Source: Micromonospora sp. NBC_01796 (GTDB taxonomy: Bacteria > Actinomycetota > Actinomycetes > Mycobacteriales > Micromonosporaceae). Taken from it: DNA of 64,000 nt. The stretch is from NCBI RefSeq assembly GCF_035917455.1, contig NZ_CP109078.1, positions 6,928,001 to 6,992,000 of the forward strand, written 5' to 3'. The position numbers were made by a program, and so were the translations under genes. Positions 9,304 through 18,646 of the stretch are shown here, one piece after another (the stretch's first letter is position 1; every line of letters begins with the position of its first letter). The notes beneath the pieces were generated by a model. It saw only the letters and a list, made by a program, of their open reading frames with translations, had not been told where the DNA came from and ran no database searches.

Positions 9304-10253
9304 CGTACGAACTCCGTCTTCTGGTCGGCCTGTCCGGTGAGCGAGAGGAACACGTCGTCGAGATCGGGGGTGTGCAGCGAGAGGCCGTCGACCTCCACCG
9401 AGTCACGGTCGAGCTGGTCGAGTACGGCCCGCAGGGCCCGGAAGCTGCCGTCGGTCGGCACCCGCAGGGTGAGGCCGGTGTCGTCCCGGGTGGACTCGAC
9501 GAGCCCACGGGCCGCGGTGTCGAGCCCGTTCGCGTCGGCGAAGCGCAGCTCCACGTGGCCACCGGGGATCAGGGCCTTGAGCTGGCTCGGCGTCCCCTCG
9601 GCGACCAGCCTGCCGTGGTCGAGTACGGCGATCCGGTCGGCGAGCTGGTCCGCCTCCTCCAGGTACTGGGTGGTGAGGAAGATCGTCACCCCGCGGGCGA
9701 CCAGATCGCGGATGATCTCCCACATGGTGCGCCGGCTGCGCGGGTCGAGGCCCGTCGTCGGCTCGTCGAGGAAGATGACCCGAGGGCTGCCGACCAGGGT
9801 CATCGCGAGATCGAGCCGACGACGCATCCCGCCGGAGTAGGTGGATGCGGGCTTCCTGGCGGCCTCGGCCAGGTCGAACCGGTCGAGCAGGTCGGTGGCG
9901 AGGCGGCGTCCCGCCGGGCGGCCCAGGTGACGCAGGTCCGCCATCAGCAGCAGGTTCTCCTCGCCGGTGAGCAGGTTGTCGACCGCCGAGAACTGGCCGG
10001 TCACCCCGATCACACCGCGTACGCCGTCCGGGTTCCGGGCGAGGTCGTGGCCGGCGATCCGTACGTCCCCGCCGTCGGCGCTGATCAACGTGGACAGGAT
10101 CTGCACCATGGTGGTCTTGCCGGCGCCGTTCGGGCCGAGCAACGAGAAGATCGTCCCCTCGGGTACGTCCAGGTCGATGCCGTCGAGCACGACCTGCTTA
10201 CCGAACGACTTACGCAGTCCGGCGACCGCGATCGCCGATCCGGGTGTGGTCAT
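9300..10253 (-). CDS. ABC transporter ATP-binding protein (DrrA-like)
   Basis: 317-aa ATPase. Walker A GPNGAGKT is at residues 40-47, the signature is in YSGGMRRRLDL, and Walker B is FLDEPTTGLD. A C-terminal domain of about 80 residues matches DrrA-type exporters. I chose the ATG at 10253 because AAGGAGATGAG directly precedes it; the frame extends 44 codons further without a ribosome binding site. It is coupled to the permease by a 4-nt overlap. Confidence 0.92.
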   Translation of the reverse strand: MTTPGSAIAVAGLRKSFGKQVVLDGIDLDVPEGTIFSLLGPNGAGKTTMVQILSTLISADGGDVRIAGHDLARNPDGVRGVIGVTGQFSAVDNLLTGEENLLLMADLRHLGRPAGRRLATDLLDRFDLAEAARKPASTYSGGMRRRLDLAMTLVGSPRVIFLDEPTTGLDPRSRRTMWEIIRDLVARGVTIFLTTQYLEEADQLADRIAVLDHGRLVAEGTPSQLKALIPGGHVELRFADANGLDTAARGLVESTRDDTGLTLRVPTDGSFRALRAVLDQLDRDSVEVDGLSLHTPDLDDVFLSLTGQADQKTEFVR

Positions 10254-10555
10254 CTCATCTCCTTGTGTTGGTGCGAGGTGTACTGGCCGGGTCAGGGCAG
10301 CCGACATCGCCCGGCGTAGGGCCGGGTGTGGTTCGACTGCGGTGGGAGGCTCGGGCAACGAGCGGGAAGCGGACGGCGGTGGCACGGGCTCACCGGTGCC
10401 GGCGTTCGCCCCTGATCGGGCGGGAGGCCGGCGGGACGCGGCGCGGAACCGTCCTCGCGAGCGCGGTTGTGCGTGTGGGGGCCGACGGTTGTTCGGGTGG
10501 CAGGGTGGCTGGGGAGTCAGCGCTGCCGGCGGTGGCCGTCAGGGCTGGGCTGGGG
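10254..10555. other. 302-bp gap inside operon, no gene seen
   Basis: Between the DUF4097-like stop and the ATPase start. I see no convincing small gene, terminator hairpin or operator. The ATPase ribosome binding site lies at the left edge. A separate promoter for the ABC genes here is possible. Confidence 0.4.
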
Positions 10556-11416
10556 TCACCCGGCGGGGGCGATGGTGGAACGGCGGATCAGGATGCCGCC
10601 GGCGTAGGTGCGGGCGCGTACCTCGACGGTCTCGTCCGATCCGCCGGGCCCCTCGGAGGTGTCCAGGTCGTTGCGGACCCGGCCGGACACGGACCTCACG
10701 TCGAGCCAGGCTGCCGTACCCCTGCGGATGCCGACCTCCAGGTCACCGGCGGCGGACTCGATCACCACCGAGCCCCGGACGACCTCTCCGATGCGGACGT
10801 TGCCGTTCGCGGTCTTCGCCGTCACCGCGCCGAGTGCCCGGTCGACGGAGATGTCCCCGTTGGCCGCGTTCGACCGCAGGTCCCCGGTAACCTCGCCGAT
10901 GCTGATGTCACCGTTGGAATTCTTGATCACCGCTTGACCGTCGACTACGCGGATCTCCACGTCACCGGAGTGGGTGGTGACCTCGGTGTTGCCGGTGATG
11001 TGGCCCACCGTGACCCGACCGCTGCTGGTGTGCGCGTGCAGCGCGCCGGTACGGTCCAGCCCGATGTTGCCGAGGCTGGTCTTGAACCGGCACTCGCCGA
11101 GCCGACCCTCGGTGTCGAAGTCGGCCAGCGAGGCGTAGGCGCGTACGTCCGAGCCGGCGGGCAACTCGACGGTCACCTCGACCGACCCGACCTTGTTGCT
11201 GAAGAGCGTGCGCAGCTTGGGCGCCTTGACCAGCAGCTTGCCGTCGGTGAACTCGACCCGTGTCTGCTCGGCCGCCTTCACGTCGAGTTCGTTGGCGTGG
11301 TCGTTCGGCTGGACCTCGACCACCGTCTGGCCGCGGTCGGTGGCGGTGATCCGGGCGCGGCCGACAACGAGGTCGATCGTCGCGGAGATGGGGCCGGGGG
11401 TGTCGAAATTAGGCAT
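10556..11416 (-). CDS. DUF4097-like beta-helical protein
   Basis: 286-aa protein built of repeated short beta-strand units (for example GDVEIRVVDGQAVIKNSNGD and SAAGDLEVGI), characteristic of the DUF4097/adhesin-like right-handed beta-helix family. It has no signal peptide or membrane segment, so it is probably cytoplasmic or peripheral. A clear AGGAGGG precedes its ATG. It lies between the RHH regulator and the ABC exporter, an arrangement I recognise from other actinobacteria. Biochemical role unknown. Confidence 0.8.
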   Translation of the reverse strand: MPNFDTPGPISATIDLVVGRARITATDRGQTVVEVQPNDHANELDVKAAEQTRVEFTDGKLLVKAPKLRTLFSNKVGSVEVTVELPAGSDVRAYASLADFDTEGRLGECRFKTSLGNIGLDRTGALHAHTSSGRVTVGHITGNTEVTTHSGDVEIRVVDGQAVIKNSNGDISIGEVTGDLRSNAANGDISVDRALGAVTAKTANGNVRIGEVVRGSVVIESAAGDLEVGIRRGTAAWLDVRSVSGRVRNDLDTSEGPGGSDETVEVRARTYAGGILIRRSTIAPAG

Positions 11417-11500
11417 GGCGGTGCCCTCCTGATGGGTCTGGTGGATGTCTTGCGGGAGTGGGCGCTGGTTGGTGCAGCGATGTGGCGGGTGGATCGGCGG

Positions 11501-12052
11501 CTAGCGGACCCAGCCGGTGTAGTGCTGTCCGGCCCAGCTCTTCTGCCGCTCGGGCTGGCGGTCGCGTTCCTCCTGCGCGAGCGCGGTGGCGGCGACCCGG
11601 ACCAGCCAGGCGTTGACCGAAAGGCGTTCCCGGCCCGCGGCCTCCTCGATCCGGGCCTTGAGCTGCTCGGGCAGGCGGAAGTTGATCCGTGAGACGGCGC
11701 CGTCGTCGGTGTCCGGCACGGGGGTCGGCGCGGCGGCCGTCCGGGGCTCGGTCGGGCTCTCGTACGCGTCGAAGCTGTCCCCGGCGGCGTGTCCCGGCGC
11801 CAGTGTGGCCGGGGGTGGCGCCACGACGAACTCCGGCTCGCCGGCCCGGAGGCGGAGATCCACGGAGCCCGGTGCGAGGTCGCGGGTGATCTCGTCCGCC
11901 GCCGCCGACAGCGCGTCGAGCAGGGTGAGCCGGACGGCCGACTCCAGCGGTGCGGTCAGGCGCTCGGCGAGGGCGCGGGCGTCGTCGCCCCCGGCCTCGG
12001 CGGCGACCGCGAGCTGCCGCCGCAGGTTGTCGACGTACTGCGTGATGTCCAT
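11501..12052 (-). CDS. Ribbon-helix-helix DNA-binding protein (HicB/Arc-like)
   Basis: 183-aa protein. The N-terminal half is helical and Ala-rich (a likely oligomerisation domain), the middle is a Pro-rich linker, and residues about 125-165 form an RHH domain (RINFRLPEQLKARIEEAAG then LSVNAWLVRVAATAL). No toxin gene is adjacent, so it is more likely a transcription factor than an antitoxin. The ATG at 12052 lies 6 nt after a -10-like element, so the transcript may be leaderless. It sits next to an array of palindromic repeats and probably represses its own operon. Confidence 0.82.
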   Translation of the reverse strand: MDITQYVDNLRRQLAVAAEAGGDDARALAERLTAPLESAVRLTLLDALSAAADEITRDLAPGSVDLRLRAGEPEFVVAPPPATLAPGHAAGDSFDAYESPTEPRTAAAPTPVPDTDDGAVSRINFRLPEQLKARIEEAAGRERLSVNAWLVRVAATALAQEERDRQPERQKSWAGQHYTGWVR

Positions 12053-12184
12053 GGCACCATCATGGCACCGCGATGGCGCCATGGCAAGGCGAATTTGGGA
12101 CTGATGGCGCCAGGGGGTGCCTCGTTGGCGCCACGATGGCATCATCGGGTGCCATCCGTTGTCGAGATGGCATCGGTGGCGCCC
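12051..12184. promoter_or_regulatory. Operator array of TGGCGCCA-like repeats
   Basis: About ten copies of ATGGCRCC/GGTGCCAT-type motifs are packed into 134 bp: 12051-12060, 12062-12069, 12073-12082 (perfect palindrome ATGGCGCCAT), 12081-12088, 12104-12113, 12125-12134, 12136-12145, 12148-12155, 12167-12174 and 12176-12184. Several recur at near-helical spacing. They cover the RHH gene's promoter and start codon. RHH proteins typically bind such tandem sites cooperatively; that this one binds here is inferred. Confidence 0.65.
12059..12087 (-). promoter_or_regulatory. Predicted promoter of the RHH-DUF4097-ABC operon
   Basis: On the minus strand TTGCCA (12087-12082), a 17-nt spacer and CATGAT (12064-12059) form a plausible sigma-70-type promoter whose start point would be at or next to the ATG at 12052. 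The palindrome ATGGCGCCAT sits in the spacer and overlaps the -35, as expected of a repressor site. Confidence 0.5.
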
Positions 12185-12232
12185 GGCTCGGACCGGGTTA
12201 TGATTTCTGTGCGCCCCACGGGGCGCGGCTCG

Positions 12233-12299
12233 GGTCGAGAGGCGCTGCGACGGATTCCATCCGCCACGCTCGATCTATGGCCAGACACAAGGGCGCCTC
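12233..12299 (+). promoter_or_regulatory. Predicted SAH riboswitch (ahcY RNA motif)
   Basis: P1 pairs GGTCGAG (12233-12239) with CTCGATC (12269-12275). Next comes the conserved core AGGCGCTGCGA, then a hairpin CGGAT-TCC-ATCCG (12251-12263), then CCACGCTCG. A downstream GCGCCT (12293-12298) can pair with AGGCGC (12240-12245) as the pseudoknot of SAH riboswitches. The order matches the class I recall from the Ralstonia example. The pseudoknot's 3' strand is also the 5' arm of the terminator at 12291, so SAH binding should block termination and turn ahcY on. Function is inferred. Confidence 0.78.
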
Positions 12300-12320
12300 C
12301 GAGCAGGAGGTGCCCTTTTT
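12289..12320 (+). terminator. Rho-independent terminator in the ahcY leader
   Basis: GGGCGCCTCC (12291-12300), loop GAGCA, GGAGGTGCCC (12306-12315), then TTTTT (12316-12320); flanking AA/TT extends the stem. It lies about 100 nt before the ahcY ATG and shares its left arm with the SAH riboswitch pseudoknot, so it is best read as a regulated attenuator. Confidence 0.85.
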
Positions 12321-12422
12321 GGCATCTTCTGCCGCGCTGCGGGCTACCACCGTCGCGGCGCCGTACCGGTGCGGACCCCGTCCCACCGACCTCCAGCATC
12401 ACGGAGTACGGAAGAGGAATCC

Positions 12423-13883
12423 ATGAACGCACGACTGCAAGAGATCAACGGCGTCGAATTCGCGGTGGCGGACCTGTCGCTCGCCGCCGCGGGACGGCAC
12501 CAGATGCGGCTGGCCGAACACGAGATGCCCGGCCTGATGGCGATCCGGCGGGAGTTCGCCGACGCCCAACCACTGCGCGGAGCACGGGTCGCGGGCTCAC
12601 TGCACATGACCATCCAGACCGCCGTGCTCATCGAGACCCTCGTCGCCCTCGGCGCCCAGGTCCGCTGGGTCTCGTGCAACATCTTCTCCACCCAGGACGA
12701 GGCCGCCGCCGCGGTTGTCGTCGGCCCCGGCGGCTCGGTCGAGGCGCCCGGCGGTACCCCCGTGTTCGCCTGGAAGGGCGAAACCCTGGAGGAGTACTGG
12801 TGGTGCACCATGCAACTGTTCGACTTCGGCGACGGGCAGGGCCCGAACATGATCGTCGACGACGGTGGCGACGCGACGCTGCTCGTACACAAGGGTTTCG
12901 AGTACGAGAAGACCGGTGCCGTACCGCTGCCGGACGACGACGACCACGTCGAGTACAAGCTGATCCTGCAGACCCTGGCCGACAGCCTCGCCACCGACAA
13001 CCAGCGCTTCACCCGGGTCGTCGGCGAGATGCGCGGCGTCACCGAGGAGACCACCAACGGCGTCGGCCGGCTCTACCGGCTCGCCCGCAGCGGCCAACTG
13101 CTGTTCCCGGCCATCAACGTCAACGACTCGGTGACCAAGTCGAAGTTCGACAACAAGTACGGCATTCGCCACTCCCTCGCCGACGGCCTCAACCGGGCCA
13201 CCGACGTGATGCTCGGCGGCAAGCTCGCCGTCGTCTGCGGCTACGGCGACGTGGGCAAGGGTGCGGCCGAGTCGCTGCGCGGCCAGGGTGCCCGGGTCGT
13301 GGTCACCGAGATCGACCCGATCTGCGCACTACAGGCCGCGATGGAGGGGCTCCAGGTCGTCGAACTCGAAGACGTGGTGTCGACCGGGGACATCTTCATC
13401 ACCACCACCGGCGGCACCGACATCATCATGGCCGAGCACATGGCCGCGATGAAGCACAACGCGATCGTCGGCAACGTCGGCCACTTCGACCTCGAGGTGG
13501 ACATGGCCGGCCTGGCCCGGACTCCGGGCATCGAACGGGTGGAGATCAAGCCGCAGGTGCACGAGTGGCGCTTCCCGGACGGACACTCGATCATCGTCCT
13601 GTCCGAGGGCCGGCTGATGAACCTCGGTAACGCCACCGGCCACCCGAGTTTCGTCATGTCGAACTCGTTCACCAACCAGGCGATGGCGCAGATCGAGCTG
13701 TTCACCAAGCCCGGCCAGTACGCCAAGGACGTCTACGTGCTGCCCAAGCACCTGGACGAGAAGGTGGCCCGGCTCCACCTGGACGCGCTCGGCGTACGCC
13801 TGACGACCCTCACGAAGAAGCAGGCCGAGTACCTGAGCGTCGACGTCGAAGGCCCGTACAAGGCGGACCACTACCGCTACTGA
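12423..13883 (+). CDS. ahcY: Adenosylhomocysteinase
   Basis: S-adenosylhomocysteine hydrolase, 486 aa, cytoplasmic and NAD-dependent. It splits SAH to adenosine and homocysteine, relieving inhibition of methyltransferases and feeding methionine synthesis. The Rossmann motif [19 protein letters not shown], the [13 protein letters not shown] strand and the C-terminal KADHYRY are diagnostic. Start at the ATG at 12423, preceded by GGAAGAGGAA. The leader carries a predicted SAH riboswitch and terminator, giving feed-forward control by its own substrate. A strong hairpin follows. Confidence 0.97.
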   Translation: MNARLQEINGVEFAVADLSLAAAGRHQMRLAEHEMPGLMAIRREFADAQPLRGARVAGSLHMTIQTAVLIETLVALGAQVRWVSCNIFSTQDEAAAAVVVGPGGSVEAPGGTPVFAWKGETLEEYWWCTMQLFDFGDGQGPNMIVDDGGDATLLVHKGFEYEKTGAVPLPDDDDHVEYKLILQTLADSLATDNQRFTRVVGEMRGVTEETTNGVGRLYRLARSGQLLFPAINVNDSVTKSKFDNKYGIRHSLADGLNRATDVMLGGKLAVVCGYGDVGKGAAESLRGQGARVVVTEIDPICALQAAMEGLQVVELEDVVSTGDIFITTTGGTDIIMAEHMAAMKHNAIVGNVGHFDLEVDMAGLARTPGIERVEIKPQVHEWRFPDGHSIIVLSEGRLMNLGNATGHPSFVMSNSFTNQAMAQIELFTKPGQYAKDVYVLPKHLDEKVARLHLDALGVRLTTLTKKQAEYLSVDVEGPYKADHYRY

Positions 13884-13894
13884 TCCCGGCGGGA

Positions 13895-13930
13895 ACCGCT
13901 CCGGAAGCCGTCAACGGCTTCCGGAGCGGT
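13895..13930. terminator. Terminator hairpin between ahcY and the convergent MBL gene
   Basis: ACCGCTCCGGAAGCCGT (13895-13911) and its exact complement (13914-13930), separated by 2 nt. No T-run. It touches the stop codon of the opposing gene and can serve both directions. Confidence 0.65.
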
Positions 13931-14685
13931 CAGGTCGCCCGGAGGGTGAGCGCGGTCCCGACCGTGTTCGGGACGAACGCGTCCCCGAAACGCGCCGCCA
14001 TCGCCTGCTGCGCCCGCCACCCGGTGCAGTGGGCGGGGAGGAGCACCGAGGGCGTCAGTTCGGCGAGGTCCGTCAGGACCCTCGGGATCAGCGGCTCGAA
14101 CACCGGTCCGTTGAGATGGAAACCGCCGATCACCGCGTGCAGCGGCCGGTCGTGGGTGAGTCGTCGCGCGTACCGGCTGATGTTCACCACGCCCGCGTGC
14201 CCGCAGCCGGTCATGACCAGCAGGCCCTTGCCGCGGACGTCGATGATCAGTGCCTGGTCGTCGAGGACCAGCGGGTCCGGCTCCCATTTCCCGTCGCGCC
14301 ATGCCTGCTGCGGTGGGAAACCCGGCTCGTATCCGGTGGTACGCGGCACCTCCCCGGTGATCAGGACCGATCCGTCGAACAGGAAACCGGGCTGACGCTC
14401 CTCGACCACGGTGAACCCGGCACCTTCGAGCGCCCGCCGGCTGGTGGTCGGAAGCTCCCTGGGTTCGACACCGGGCAGGGTCATCCGTCGGCGGTGCCAG
14501 AAGTGCGGGTGGATCAGCACCGGCAGGTTGACCCGGCCACCCAGCGCGCGGATCAGCCCGTCGAGCCCGGTGGTGTGGTCGAAATGCCCGTGGCTGCAGA
14601 CGATCGCCTCGATGGAGCCCGGGTCGATGTCGAGCCGGCGCATGTTCTCCAGTGATCGCCGGGCGCTCCGCCTGTGCACATCCAT
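13930..14685 (-). pseudogene. MBL-fold hydrolase, 5'-truncated or frameshifted
   Basis: The frame encodes 251 aa of a metallo-beta-lactamase-fold protein of the type related to dihydropterin-ribofuranosyl-aminobenzene synthase. The metal motif SHGHFDH and later TGCGHAG, GGFHL and PAHCTG are present. The N-terminal part of the family (the beta strands before ILDTG) is missing in this frame. A fragment reading GTAAVILDG is found in another frame just upstream (about 14680-14713), and no start region lies before it. I read this as a gene that lost its 5' end and carries a frameshift near 14685. If the ATG at 14685 is used, the product would lack its first beta sheet. Confidence 0.6.
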
Positions 14686-14829
14686 CGAGTATCACGGCCG
14701 CGGTGCCCGTCACCGGGTGAAACCGTGCCGATCCACGCCCCGGCGATTTAGGGCTGGGGCTGACCTAGATCGGTTCTAGCCTGTGCCGTGTCGAACCCGA
14801 GCGCTACAGCGGAACGAGGAAATCGAACG

Positions 14830-15303
14830 ATGATGGTTGTTCCTTCCGGATACCACACCGTTACCCCGTGGATCATCTCGCGCGGGAGTACCGGTGCACT
14901 GATCGACTTCGTCGTGGCGGTGTTCGACGCCACCGAGCTGGCCCGGTTGGGGCCGGACGGGGCGATCGGCCACGCCGAGGTCCGCATCGGGGACTCCGTG
15001 GTGATGATGTTCGACCAGCCCCGGTGGCCGAACACGCCGAGCTTCCTGCGCCTCTACGTCGCCGACGACGTAGAGGTGCTGAGCCGGGCCGTCGAGCGTG
15101 GCGCGACCGTTGTCACCGAGCCGACCGAGTTGTTCTGGGGAGACCGGGTCAGCCGGTTCCGCGATCCGTTCGGCAACCTCTGGTGGATCCACCAGCGGGT
15201 GGCCGAGCCGACCGAGGAGGAGATGGGCCGCAGGCTCCGGGACCCCGAGTTCGTCAAGGCGATGGAGTACGTGCAGAGCGCGGAGTTCTTCCCCGGCAGT
15301 TGA
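14830..15303 (+). CDS. VOC family protein (glyoxalase/dioxygenase fold)
   Basis: 157-aa protein with two beta-alpha-beta-beta-beta modules, of the PhnB-like type (HTVTPWIISRG, then VERGATVVTEP and the DPFGNLWWIHQ strand). Usually a small metal-binding enzyme or bleomycin-resistance-type binder in the cytoplasm. I chose the ATG at 14830, with GAGGA about 10 nt upstream, over the GTG at 14788. Substrate unknown; no operon partner. Confidence 0.85.
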   Translation: MMVVPSGYHTVTPWIISRGSTGALIDFVVAVFDATELARLGPDGAIGHAEVRIGDSVVMMFDQPRWPNTPSFLRLYVADDVEVLSRAVERGATVVTEPTELFWGDRVSRFRDPFGNLWWIHQRVAEPTEEEMGRRLRDPEFVKAMEYVQSAEFFPGS

Positions 15304-17219
<1,916 letters not shown>

Positions 17220-17317
17220 CCACGAGCCGGTTCCGGTGCGCGGGGGCGGCGCCCTGCGCACCGGGACCCAGCTCGACAACGGCCGGAGCCCGACGGCTGC
17301 GGTGGGAGGGTGGCTGC

Positions 17318-18637
17318 ATGGACCGGCGATCGTCGGTTACGGGACCGTTCGGGTCCGACAACCGCGCCGCCACCGGCCGCTGGGTGCACACCTGGGTATC
17401 GATGCCGCAGCTCACCGAGCCCGACAACCTGCCGCCGCCACCGTTCACCCGCGACAACCTGGTGTTCGCCGATACCACCCTGCGGCAGACCGTCCAGGTG
17501 TCGGTCGGGGCCCGGCAGGTGCGGCTGCGCTTCTCCAACGCCTTCGGGGGCGCCGCACTGCCGATCACGGCCGTCACGCTCGCGCAGCCGGTCGACGGGC
17601 GGGCGGGTGTCAGCGGCATCCGCTCCGGGGCCGCCCGTACGGTGACCTTCTCCGGGCGGCCGTCGGTGTGCGTACCGGTCGGGGCGCAGGCCGTCTCCGA
17701 TCCGCTGGACTTCGAGATCGCGCCCCGGTCGAACCTCACCGTCTCCGTCTACCTGGCGCAGGGGCAGGCGTCGGACCACGTCACCTCGCATCCCGGCTCC
17801 CGGACCACCTCGTACCTGGTGGCCGGCAACCAGGTTGTGGCGGCCGACCTGCCGACGGCGACGCCGATCGAGCACTGGTACCTGCTGAGCGGGGTCGAGG
17901 CGTGGTGCGATCGCAGGGCGGCGGCGGTGGTGATGCTGGGCGACTCGCTCACCGACGGCCGGGGTTCCACCACGAACTCGAACAACCGCTGGCCGGACCG
18001 ACTGCTCGACCGTCTCCAGTCCGACCCGGCCACGGCGCGGGTCGCCATCCTCAACCAGGCGGCCGGCGGCAACCGGGTCCTGAACGACGGGCTCGGCCCG
18101 AGCGCACTGGCCCGGCTCGACCGTGACGTGCTGTCCCAGAGCGGTGTCGAGTGGCTGGTCGTGTTCGAGGGTGTGAACGACATCGGCACCGCCGAGCCCA
18201 CCGAAGCCGCACAGAGGCGGATCGCCGAGGACCTGATTTTCGCGTACGAGCAGATCGTCACCCGGTCGCACGCGCACGGCATCCGGGTGTACGGCGCGAC
18301 ACTGCCGCCGTTCGGCGGCCACACCGGGTACGACGACCCGAGCGGCCTGCGTGCCTCGGCCCGGCGGCAGGTCAACGACTGGATCCGTACCGGCAACGGG
18401 TTCGACGGTGTGCTCGACTTCGACCGGGCGGTGCGTGACCCGGCGAACCCGAGGCGACTCCTGCCGGCGTACGACAGCGGGGATCACCTGCACCTGAACC
18501 CGACCGGTTACCGCGCACTGGCCGATGCCGTACCGCTCCGGCTGTTCCACCGGGAACCACTCCCGCCCGGTTCCGGTTCCGCCCGGTGGCACGCGGACGA
18601 CGCGCGGGATCGTCTGCCCGGGCGGCGGAGGCGATAG
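17318..18637 (+). CDS. SGNH/GDSL hydrolase family protein
   Basis: 439 aa. An N-terminal beta-rich region precedes an SGNH domain with block I GDSLTDG (about residues 209-215), block III GVNDIG and block V DHLHLNPTG carrying the catalytic Asp and His. Families of this type include carbohydrate esterases. GGAGGG precedes the ATG. Unlike most secreted relatives I know, no signal peptide is visible at this start. It follows the xylanase on the same strand, so deacetylation of xylo-oligosaccharides is possible but unproven. Confidence 0.85.
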   Translation: MDRRSSVTGPFGSDNRAATGRWVHTWVSMPQLTEPDNLPPPPFTRDNLVFADTTLRQTVQVSVGARQVRLRFSNAFGGAALPITAVTLAQPVDGRAGVSGIRSGAARTVTFSGRPSVCVPVGAQAVSDPLDFEIAPRSNLTVSVYLAQGQASDHVTSHPGSRTTSYLVAGNQVVAADLPTATPIEHWYLLSGVEAWCDRRAAAVVMLGDSLTDGRGSTTNSNNRWPDRLLDRLQSDPATARVAILNQAAGGNRVLNDGLGPSALARLDRDVLSQSGVEWLVVFEGVNDIGTAEPTEAAQRRIAEDLIFAYEQIVTRSHAHGIRVYGATLPPFGGHTGYDDPSGLRASARRQVNDWIRTGNGFDGVLDFDRAVRDPANPRRLLPAYDSGDHLHLNPTGYRALADAVPLRLFHREPLPPGSGSARWHADDARDRLPGRRRR

Positions 18638-18646
18638 GGTCGAGTC

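Noticed and set aside
11501-12052. Toxin-antitoxin module based on the HicB/RHH-like protein
   Set aside because: No HicA- or ParE-like small toxin gene adjoins it; the neighbours are a DUF4097 protein and an ABC exporter.
12211-12226. Palindrome GCGCCCC-AC-GGGGCGC as an ahcY terminator
   Set aside because: The loop is too short, there is no T-run, and it lies upstream of the riboswitch near the expected transcription start; at most a 5'-end stabilising hairpin.
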